IMG/VR virus record: IMGVR_UViG_3300048839_001890
Coordinates: 1 to 31,702 of that record
Reading direction: 5' to 3' (one strand)
DNA: 31,702 nt
From: a virus
This document shows positions 8,590 through 15,113 of this stretch, piece by piece (positions within the stretch are counted from its first letter, which is position 1; each line of letters opens with the position of its first letter). The translations under genes were made by a program, and so were the position numbers. Under the pieces are notes generated by a model. That model made no database searches, was not told the origin of the DNA, and worked only from the letters and a program-made list of their open reading frames with translations.

Positions 8590-8627
8590 CTGCTCGGCAA
8601 TCTACCGAGCAGTCACGCCTTACGCAA
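8590..8627 (-). promoter_or_regulatory. Candidate promoter and overlapping palindromic operator for island A
   Basis: On the minus strand TTGCGT (8622-8627) is separated by exactly 17 nt from TAGATT (8599-8604), a fair -35/-10 pair. The -10 lies in the 7-nt centre of a perfect 8-bp inverted repeat, CTGCTCGG (8605-8612) and CCGAGCAG (8590-8597). A repressor bound there would block the -10 box. Transcription would run into the leader ORF and the three-gene operon. Confidence 0.5.
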
Positions 8628-8688
8628 ACGAGAATGGGCGAATGTTTTGTACCGTGACGGCATGAGGGAAAGGAGTGCAAATCGCCGT

Positions 8689-9321
8689 TTATCGTATGCG
8701 CCCCTCCACCCACTTCCCCACGACGAGCCTCGGCAAGGCCTCATGCGCCCGCACAGCATCCCGGACAAGGTCCAGCCTTTTCGGCAACTTGACCTGCGGC
8801 ACCAGCAGGAAGATCGGCACCGTGGCGGCACCTCGCCCAGTCTTCGAGCGCGAGCGCACCGCCCGGCCTCTGGTGTTCAGCCGGGACTCGGCGACGAGCA
8901 GGCTGGGGCCTGAGCGGCGGTAGACGAAGCGCAGGCGCAGACCGTTGCGGCGTTCCCATTCGCCGGGGGTGATCCGGCCACCGCGCAGCGACCGGCCCGC
9001 GGCTGGCGTCGGGATCGCCAGCCAGAAGCCGTTCCTCGAGCGGATCAGTGGGCCGGTGTCGTGGGCACCAACGATCACTGGCGCCTTCGACCAGACGACG
9101 ACGGCGGCGTTCAGGCTTTGGCCGGACTTGGGATAGACCTGACTTTGGATCGTCTTCACCAACCGCGTGCCGAGTCCGGCACCGACGATCTGCGCCCGCC
9201 AGGCAGCTTTGAGCCCTTCGCCCGCCTGCCGTACGGCGATGCTCGCCGCCTTCTCGCCGGCTCTGACCTCCTCGGCCATTAGCTGCCCGAGGCTGCCGAC
9301 AATGCTCGCGGTGAGCTTCAT
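8689..9321 (-). CDS. DUF6441-like phage protein (minor tail/neck, gpZ position)
   Basis: 210 residues starting MKLTASIVGSLGQLMAEEVR. The run through AAWRAQIVGAGLGTRLVKTI, then LIRSRNGFWLAIPTPAAG, and a basic middle matches the DUF6441 family as I remember it. That family lies between head-tail joining and tail terminator genes in alphaproteobacterial lambda-like phages, the place of gpZ in lambda. The ATG overlaps the stop of the head-tail joining gene (ATGA), so the two are translationally coupled. Island A begins just after its stop. Molecular role in tail-neck assembly is inferred from position only. Confidence 0.72.
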   Translation of the reverse strand: MKLTASIVGSLGQLMAEEVRAGEKAASIAVRQAGEGLKAAWRAQIVGAGLGTRLVKTIQSQVYPKSGQSLNAAVVVWSKAPVIVGAHDTGPLIRSRNGFWLAIPTPAAGRSLRGGRITPGEWERRNGLRLRFVYRRSGPSLLVAESRLNTRGRAVRSRSKTGRGAATVPIFLLVPQVKLPKRLDLVRDAVRAHEALPRLVVGKWVEGRIR

Positions 9322-9632
9322 GCCGGCCGCAGCTCCGCTGTCCAGATGAGGCGCTCGCTGTCGCGCACGGGCTCGCCCTGGACCCGGTAGAGGTCGCCGT
9401 CGATCTCGATGGTATCGCCGGCGGCTACGACAGGCACCTCGACCGTGCGCAGCTCGACTACGGTGGTGTCGGCGAGCAGCCGCGTCTCGCCGAAGCCGCC
9501 GATGCGGTCGGGCTGGCGCAGCACGATCCGCACCGTCACCGAAGGTCCCGTGCCACCTGCCCGCCAGGCGGCGTCCTGTGCGAGGTGGGGGTCCAGAAAA
9601 AGCGCATCCATAGCTGCGGCGAACGCATTCAT
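9318..9632 (-). CDS. Head-tail joining protein (gpFII-like)
   Basis: 104 residues starting MNAFAAAMDALFLDPHLAQD. The C-terminal part (GDTIEIDGDLYRVQGEPVRD, then ERLIWTAELRPA) is the small beta-barrel pattern of FII-type joining proteins, which connect the filled head to the tail. An upstream in-frame ATG at 9692 would add 20 residues (including RLPHDIGLSTTQRHS) that do not resemble the family; 9632 is therefore preferred. It lies next to the DUF6441 gene but is separated from the capsid gene by the opposite-strand island B, which has displaced the usual capsid-to-FII junction. Confidence 0.75.
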   Translation of the reverse strand: MNAFAAAMDALFLDPHLAQDAAWRAGGTGPSVTVRIVLRQPDRIGGFGETRLLADTTVVELRTVEVPVVAAGDTIEIDGDLYRVQGEPVRDSERLIWTAELRPA

Positions 9633-9697
9633 TGTGCTATGCCTTTGCGTGGTCGATAAGCCAATGTCGTGCGGCAAGCGCCCAGGATCCATGAAAT

Positions 9698-10576
9698 ATG
9701 GTCACGACTCCATCGCCGGTGATTAAGACCTATCCCAAGCGCGGGCCACTACAGCAATTCCGATTGGCTACAGTTGCAGCTTTTCGATGTTTTCGCTGTG
9801 GCACAACGAAAAAATCGAAGTTGATCACTGTATACGCAGATGATTGGTCAAAGCGACTTTGTAATGGCTGCTATGGTCAACTTCTGTCTATCTACGAAAT
9901 AAAAGAGGGGGCAGATCGTGATGAAAGCAAGGCAGAAAATTTAGCGAACCTGCTTTATTCAATGGTCAAGATAGACGATCAACGGGGAGCAGAACGACTG
10001 CTATTGGCGTCGGAAGCTCGGGCGAAATATTTGTCGCCAGAGACATTGCGTTTTCTCGCTACTGCCGAATTCCTCGCCGATAAGCTCGGCACTGATCAAC
10101 AACTAGAGTGGTCTCCCGCCATAATAGGCTTGTGCAAGGCAGTTGAACTGGAAATAATTAACAATATTGTCCGACCGCTTGCGAACAGGACAGGCGGCAT
10201 GGATCTGTCGATCGACTTGGACGACAAGGACATAGCCCGCGTCGCGACATTCTGCGCAAATCAAAATCGAAAACCACCAGAGCTTGGCGCCATTGCCCAT
10301 TTCCTGCAAACCGTTATCCACAGCCGAAATAGGCGGAACACAAGCCAGCTGTTGCAGTCATTCATGCAGCTAGCATCTGATTGGACAGGTTCACATTGGA
10401 TCCTGGATCAGAACGGCCTACATCGATCGCTCACAAGAATAACAATCGACTTCAGGAACAAGGCTGCTCACATCGATGAGTTAGCGGAATTAGATTACCG
10501 AAATTGTAGACAAATCGTCATGGGCCCTGAGGGAGTTCTTTGGAGACTTGCCACGTCCGTGGAGAAACATCACTAG
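9698..10576 (+). CDS. Zinc-ribbon protein with HEPN-like motif (candidate abortive-infection factor)
   Basis: 292 residues on the strand opposite to all surrounding late genes, and clearly richer in A+T. Residues 31-58 form a CxxC-x20-CxxC zinc ribbon (C31, C34, C55, C58). The rest is mostly helical. A segment WSPAIIGLCKAVELEI (138-153) and a C-terminal DFRNKAAH (251-258) carry the RN-x3-H pattern of HEPN ribonucleases. HEPN proteins in prophages often act as RNA-cutting toxins in phage exclusion. This is motif-level evidence only; a non-catalytic HEPN or a DNA-binding regulator remains possible. AGGA lies about 10 nt before the ATG. Its location between capsid and FII genes marks it as a separately acquired moron. 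Confidence 0.6.
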   Translation: MVTTPSPVIKTYPKRGPLQQFRLATVAAFRCFRCGTTKKSKLITVYADDWSKRLCNGCYGQLLSIYEIKEGADRDESKAENLANLLYSMVKIDDQRGAERLLLASEARAKYLSPETLRFLATAEFLADKLGTDQQLEWSPAIIGLCKAVELEIINNIVRPLANRTGGMDLSIDLDDKDIARVATFCANQNRKPPELGAIAHFLQTVIHSRNRRNTSQLLQSFMQLASDWTGSHWILDQNGLHRSLTRITIDFRNKAAHIDELAELDYRNCRQIVMGPEGVLWRLATSVEKHH

Positions 10577-10616
10577 CTGCGCCCGCAAAATGATTCATTT
10601 GTGCACGCCCCGCCAT

Positions 10617-11639
10617 TCAATTGCTGCTGTGGATGCGCACCGCCAGGCGCGGCCGCTTGTTGACCGGCAGGATCGAGGCCTCGGTCTTGACCTCGATGGC
10701 GCTGCCGTCGGGCCGGGCGATCTGCCTGGCATAGGTCGGCAGGCCCATGGTGTTCACCGTCTCGATCAGGTTGGCGGGCGCCCCGTAGGTGACGAAGGTA
10801 TCGAGCGTGCCGAGCGGGAAGGCGATGCCCTCGCCGGCCGGGATCAACGTCTCGGTGCCGCCGGTCGAGAGGGTGACCGTGGCGTTGTACTCCTCGAAGA
10901 GGATGCCGCCGAAGGGAAAGCGCCGGCGGGTGTCCTCGCGCAGCGGCTGCGCCCCGGTCGAGGAATAGTACTTGTAAGCCTCCTCGACCTTGGCATGACC
11001 GATCAGCTTGTCGAAAAAGCCGGGCGAGACGAGGGCCAGCACGCCGGTCATGGCCTCGCCCTTGAGCTCGGTCTCGACCTTGCGGAGCACGTCGCGCACC
11101 TTGGCCTGGACCTGGGTGCCGGCGGTGCCCAGCACGAAGTCGGTCTCGAGCTGCGCGAGGCCGAACTCGGTGAAGTAGTTGTAGAGCGTGCTGCCCGCAC
11201 CGTCCTTGACGATGCCCCGGAGCGCGTTGACCTCCATGTACTCCCGCGTCTGGGCGTGCTTGACCCGCATGCGGGTGAGCTTGCGCTCCATCACGGTGGC
11301 CAAGGGATCGGCCGCGTCGGCGACGCCGAAGCCGCGGATCCCCTGTATGTCCTGGGGCGTGATGACGTCGTCGTGCGGGATCCAGGGCACGGTAAAGGAG
11401 CGCATCGAGCGGGTGTCGCGGTTGGCGACGGTGGCAGGGCCACCGAGCGGCACCGTCGGCAGCAGGTTGAGGACACCCTCGGCCTGCTCGATGATCACCG
11501 AGCGCTGGGTGACACCCTCGAAGCGGAACAGGCCCATCTGCCCGAGCCGGGTGTAGACGTTGGGCAGGATGTTGATGGCCTGGGTCATCTCGGCGAGCGT
11601 GTAGCCGCCCGAGTCGAAGGGATTGATGATGGCGACCAT
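10617..11639 (-). CDS. Major capsid protein (lambda gpE family)
   Basis: 340 residues. The N-terminus NPFDSGGYTLAEMTQAINIL, the later TRSMRSFTVPWIPHDDVITP and the C-terminal KTEASILPVNKRPRLAVRI are characteristic of Phage_cap_E proteins, which form the icosahedral head. The gene follows the decoration gene by 42 nt, as in lambda (D then E). Length matches the family (~340). Island B converges on its 3' end from the other strand with only a 40-nt gap, which contains no visible terminator. Confidence 0.93.
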   Translation of the reverse strand: MVAIINPFDSGGYTLAEMTQAINILPNVYTRLGQMGLFRFEGVTQRSVIIEQAEGVLNLLPTVPLGGPATVANRDTRSMRSFTVPWIPHDDVITPQDIQGIRGFGVADAADPLATVMERKLTRMRVKHAQTREYMEVNALRGIVKDGAGSTLYNYFTEFGLAQLETDFVLGTAGTQVQAKVRDVLRKVETELKGEAMTGVLALVSPGFFDKLIGHAKVEEAYKYYSSTGAQPLREDTRRRFPFGGILFEEYNATVTLSTGGTETLIPAGEGIAFPLGTLDTFVTYGAPANLIETVNTMGLPTYARQIARPDGSAIEVKTEASILPVNKRPRLAVRIHSSN

Positions 11640-11681
11640 GGGATGGGGTCTCCTGAGGAGCGTGAGACGGGAAGTTTGGAA

Positions 11682-12071
11682 TCAGGCCGTGTCGCGGGGG
11701 ACGATGCCGGCGGCGCTCAGCTCGGCATGCTTGGCGGCGATCTCGGCCGGCTGGTCGACCGAGGCGTCGAGGGTGAGCGCCGCCTTGGAGACGATCACCG
11801 GCCCGCGGGCGACGACGAGACCAGTCCTGTCGCCGGCCGTGGCATCGACCGCCTCGATCAGCACGGCGACGGCGAGCTCGGCCCCTTCGTCACCGGTGAC
11901 CTCGGCGGCCGGCGAGAGGCGGTGCTTGCCCGAGGCGGTGATCCGGCCGAGCACGGCCCCGAGCGCATAGCTCGTGCCGGCCTCGAGCGTCACGACCTCG
12001 CGGCAGTAGCTGCCGTCGAGCTCGTACTTGAGAAGATCGCCCAGGGTAGGCGACTTGGTCAGGACAGGCAT
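11682..12071 (-). CDS. Head decoration protein (gpD family)
   Basis: 129 residues starting MPVLTKSPTLGDLLKYELDG. The early SYCREVVTLEAG and YALGAVLGRI segments and the later AVAVLIEAVDA fit HDPD-type decoration proteins that stabilise expanded lambda heads as surface trimers. It lies 11 nt downstream of the protease/scaffold stop and upstream of the capsid gene, the lambda C-Nu3-D-E order. Confidence 0.88.
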   Translation of the reverse strand: MPVLTKSPTLGDLLKYELDGSYCREVVTLEAGTSYALGAVLGRITASGKHRLSPAAEVTGDEGAELAVAVLIEAVDATAGDRTGLVVARGPVIVSKAALTLDASVDQPAEIAAKHAELSAAGIVPRDTA

Positions 12072-12082
12072 CGGTCAGCTCC

Positions 12083-12508
12083 TCATGCCTTGGCGTTGGC
12101 GGTGGCCGCACGCTCGCGCGCACGGCGGACGATCGGACTGTCGCCGGCGGTGGGGGCCGGCGGTGCCGCCGCGACCACGGCACTCGCCTCGGCCCGCTGG
12201 CTCAGCGCGTCTAGCACCGAGCGGCGCAGCGCCTCCGGCTTCAGACCCCTGGCCATGGCGTCGGCCGCATCGATGGCGATGCCGAGCCGGCCCGCCTGCG
12301 CGGCGACGGCGGCGATCTCGGCGTACTCGGCGCGCAGCCGCTCGGCGGTGTCGCCGGGCGACGGCTCGGGTGCCGCCGGCTGGACGGGTGCCACTGGCGG
12401 TGCGGTGCTTGCCGGCTTCCCTTCCGCGGTGTCGCTGGGCTCCGTGGCGGGTGCCTCCGGTTCGGCGGGAACGGCGTCCTCGACAATGGTATCGGTCTCG
12501 CTGGTCAT
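12083..12508 (-). CDS. Nested scaffold protein (Nu3-like) within the protease gene
   Basis: In-frame internal start (MTSETDTIVEDAV) giving 141 residues identical to the protease C-terminus. The ATG at 12508 is preceded by GAGGAG about ten nucleotides upstream, better than expected by chance. The preceding linker (SRRTPSM) separates it from the protease domain. It is Pro/Ala/Glu-rich, with a helix near residues 75-125. In lambda, Nu3 is likewise the in-frame C-terminal part of C and scaffolds capsid assembly. Confidence 0.65.
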   Translation of the reverse strand: MTSETDTIVEDAVPAEPEAPATEPSDTAEGKPASTAPPVAPVQPAAPEPSPGDTAERLRAEYAEIAAVAAQAGRLGIAIDAADAMARGLKPEALRRSVLDALSQRAEASAVVAAAPPAPTAGDSPIVRRARERAATANAKA

Positions 12509-13420
12509 GGAGGGGGTTCTCCTCGATGGCTGAAGGACAAGGGTGCGTGAAGCGGTGGCGGTGGCGGCCGGCTTCGGGGCCGGCCGGTCGAGCATGGCGG
12601 TGAGATCGGCGAGCGCCTGGTCCAGGCTGCCGAGCTGGTCGGCGAAGCCGGCATCGATGCCGCGCCGGCCGCGATAGACGGCGGCCTCCGTCGCCCGGAC
12701 GGCGTCCGGGCTCAGGCCGCGGTTGCGGGCGACGAGCGCCACGAGCTCGTCGTGAAGGGCGTCCACATCGGCCTGGATGTCGGCGACGGCTTCGGTCGAG
12801 AGGGGGCTGTGCGGATTGCCCTCGACCTTCTTCCGCCCGGCATGGATCAGCGTCCAGGCATGACCGGCCATGGCATCGGCGCCGCTCTCGTCGACATGGA
12901 CGGCGACGATGCCGACCGAGCCCACCTCGGCGGTGCGGCTCAGGTAGAGCCGGTCGGCGGCGCTGGCGATGGCGAAGCCGGCCGAGAGGGCAGACTCGCT
13001 CGCCACCGCCCAGAGCGGCTTGCCGCTCTCAGCCCGCAAGGCCGTGAGGCGCTCGACCAGATCGAGCAGGCCGCCGACCTCGCCGCCGGGCGAGTCGAGT
13101 TCGAGGAGAACGGCACGTGCCGACGGTTCGGCGAAGGCCGCGCCGATAGTGCCACCAAGCGTGCCGTAGTCGGTCGCACCAAAGAGGGCCGAGAGCCAGT
13201 CGCCGCGGCTGACCAGCGGCCCGACCACCGGCACCACCGCGATGAAGCTGTCGGTCAGGGTGAAGCCGTGGGTGGCATGCCGATCGCCGACGCTGGCCAG
13301 CGGGATCGTCGATCGAGCGTCGAGCGTGCGACCCACGGCGAGCAGGGCATCGATCGCCCGTGGTGCGAGCGCCAATGGCCGGCCGGCGAGCCGGGTCAGG
13401 ACAGGATGGTGCGACGTCAT
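12083..13420 (-). CDS. Prohead protease, S49 family (gpC-like)
   Basis: 445 residues starting MTSHHPVLTRLAGRPLALAP. The ClpP/crotonase-like S49 core is visible: AVLLELDSPGGEVGG, the nucleophile region VASESALSAGFAIASAADR, EVGSVGIVAVHVD, and a candidate catalytic lysine in HAGRKKVEGNPHSPLS. Such proteases mature the prohead in lambda. The C-terminal ~140 residues are Pro/Ala-rich then helical and correspond to a nested scaffold. Start at 13420 is 7 nt after the portal stop and follows GAGG; the frame stays open further upstream (to 13636) only as an overlap with the portal gene. Confidence 0.9.
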   Translation of the reverse strand: MTSHHPVLTRLAGRPLALAPRAIDALLAVGRTLDARSTIPLASVGDRHATHGFTLTDSFIAVVPVVGPLVSRGDWLSALFGATDYGTLGGTIGAAFAEPSARAVLLELDSPGGEVGGLLDLVERLTALRAESGKPLWAVASESALSAGFAIASAADRLYLSRTAEVGSVGIVAVHVDESGADAMAGHAWTLIHAGRKKVEGNPHSPLSTEAVADIQADVDALHDELVALVARNRGLSPDAVRATEAAVYRGRRGIDAGFADQLGSLDQALADLTAMLDRPAPKPAATATASRTLVLQPSRRTPSMTSETDTIVEDAVPAEPEAPATEPSDTAEGKPASTAPPVAPVQPAAPEPSPGDTAERLRAEYAEIAAVAAQAGRLGIAIDAADAMARGLKPEALRRSVLDALSQRAEASAVVAAAPPAPTAGDSPIVRRARERAATANAKA

Positions 13421-13427
13421 GCGAGCC

Positions 13428-14900
13428 TCAGTCGGCGGGTGGTGCGGGGTTCGGCTGGGCCTGATCGTCCGGCGGGATCGGCTCGGGCCGTGCGCCGGTG
13501 AACGAAAGACCGAGTCCGCGCTCCCGCTCGCGGTCGCCGGCGATCTCGGCGTCGACCTGGTCGGCGTCGTAGCCGCGCTCGGCCAGCGCCTGGGTGCGGC
13601 TCTTGAGGCCCGCCTCGATCTGCTCGATCTCGGCACGGGCGTCCTTCAGCGGATCGACCCAGTCCCACTTCGGCGGCAGCCAGGAGCAGGCGATATGCTC
13701 GCGGCGGCGGGTCTCGTAGTCGGGGAGATCGAGGGCACCGGCCATGACCGCGGTGTCCAGCCAGCGGGCCCAGACCCGCCGGCAGATCTGCCAGACCATC
13801 ACCGCGTGCTGGTAGGCCTCGACCCGGCGGCGGAACTCGAGCAGCGCCAGCCTGGAGTTCGAGTAGTTGGCCTTGAGCATGTCGTTCGACAGGTAGGCAT
13901 ACGGCAGCCCGAGTGCTGCCGAGACCTGCAGCAGGGTGCGGTACTGGAAGGGCTCGTAGGTCTGGCCGACATCGGCGGGTGCGGAGGTCTGCACCTCCTC
14001 GCCGGGCTCCAGCATGACGATCTGGCCCGGCTGCAGGTCCATGGTGCGCTCGGCCCCCTCGTCGCTCTCGGCCATATCGAACGGCTCCGCCGGTGCCGGC
14101 GTGGTGATGAAGAGCGCGTGCATCGCCGCCACCTTCTTGCGGTCGAGCTCGGCGTCGTCGTATTGGTCGAGGAGGAACAGCTTGACGATGCCGGGGGCGA
14201 AGCGGGAGACGCCCCTGAGCTGGCCCGCATCCACCGGGTCGATCACGTGGATCACCTCGGATGCCGGCACCCGCACCGTCTCGCCTGGCAGGCCCGGATC
14301 GGTCACGTCGCCCGGATGGCGGCGCAGGAAGTGGTAGGCGACCCGCCTGCCGATGCGGTCGAGCTCGATGCCCTGGCGGATCACGTTGCCACCCGGCAGC
14401 GACTCGTTGCGATTGAGCGGCAGCATCTCGGATGGGATCATCTGCAGCTGCAGGGGCACGGTGAGCCCGTCCTCGCGGCGGCGCGGTCTGAAGCGGAGGA
14501 ATACCTCGCCGGCGATGAACACCTCGCGTGCGGCCCGGCGCTGCTGACCGTAGAAGTCGGTGAACCCCTCGGTGTCGCTCTCGTCGGTCCAGTCGAGCCA
14601 GAGCCGCTGCACCTCTGCCTTTAGGTCGGCGTCGGCGATCAGCGACGACGGCTTGATGCCGTCGCCGACGACGTTGCCGGCCCAGCTCTCGATGGAGTTG
14701 GCGGCATAGCCGTTGTTGCGCACCAGCCACCGCGCCCGCGCGGTGATGTCGGCGCCGGCTGCTGCCACCAGCGTGTTGAGATGCGCCCGGCTCGGCTGGA
14801 AGTGCCGCAGCCGCCGCGACGCCTCGCCGGCCTCGAAGCCGCCGATCAGGGCGCCGACGCGCCGGCGCCAGTGCTGCACCATACCCAGCATGCCGTTCAA
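13428..14900 (-). CDS. Portal protein (lambda gpB family)
   Basis: 490 residues forming the dodecameric portal at one head vertex, through which DNA passes. Family features visible: RHFQPSRAHLNTLV early, ARARWLVRNNGYAANSIESW (residues ~55-75), GVSRFAPGIVKLFLLDQYDD, and the wing/stem segment YAYLSNDMLKANYSNSRLAL. The C-terminus is a Pro-rich tail. The start overlaps the stop of the gpW-like connector gene (ATGA). Length is near the family norm of ~500. Confidence 0.93.
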   Translation of the reverse strand: MNGMLGMVQHWRRRVGALIGGFEAGEASRRLRHFQPSRAHLNTLVAAAGADITARARWLVRNNGYAANSIESWAGNVVGDGIKPSSLIADADLKAEVQRLWLDWTDESDTEGFTDFYGQQRRAAREVFIAGEVFLRFRPRRREDGLTVPLQLQMIPSEMLPLNRNESLPGGNVIRQGIELDRIGRRVAYHFLRRHPGDVTDPGLPGETVRVPASEVIHVIDPVDAGQLRGVSRFAPGIVKLFLLDQYDDAELDRKKVAAMHALFITTPAPAEPFDMAESDEGAERTMDLQPGQIVMLEPGEEVQTSAPADVGQTYEPFQYRTLLQVSAALGLPYAYLSNDMLKANYSNSRLALLEFRRRVEAYQHAVMVWQICRRVWARWLDTAVMAGALDLPDYETRRREHIACSWLPPKWDWVDPLKDARAEIEQIEAGLKSRTQALAERGYDADQVDAEIAGDRERERGLGLSFTGARPEPIPPDDQAQPNPAPPAD

Positions 14901-15109
14901 AGTCCCTTGGCCGCCCGGGTCCGGACGATCCGCCGCCGAGACCCCGCCTTCGTCTCGGCGATGCGCCGCTCGAGGTCGCCCAGAGCCGCCGCCATCTCGG
15001 CATCGGTCGCATAGGTGATGCGCCGGCCCTCGATCTCGACCGTGCGCACGCCACGGAAGCGGGCGGCGAGCAGCGCTTCGTGCCGCGCCGTCATCTCGTC
15101 CAGGGTCAT
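14897..15109 (-). CDS. gpW-like head-tail connector
   Basis: 70 residues, MTLDEMTARHEALLAARFRG. Small size, the central VEIEGRRITYATDAEMAAAL hairpin and the basic C-terminus (AGSRRRIVRTRAAKGL) are the hallmarks of gpW, which joins the packaged head to FII. It lies between terminase large subunit and portal, as W does between A and B in lambda. It is 4 nt from the terminase stop and overlaps the portal start. Confidence 0.88.
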   Translation of the reverse strand: MTLDEMTARHEALLAARFRGVRTVEIEGRRITYATDAEMAAALGDLERRIAETKAGSRRRIVRTRAAKGL

Positions 15110-15113
15110 GGTC

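Noticed and set aside
10548-12533. 661-codon open frame on the plus strand
   Set aside because: Antisense to the capsid, decoration and scaffold genes, which are recognised families.
12083-13636. Protease gene extended upstream to 13636
   Set aside because: The extra 72 codons overlap the portal gene and are Arg/Ser/Pro-rich; the start at 13420 has a ribosome site and lies just after the portal stop.
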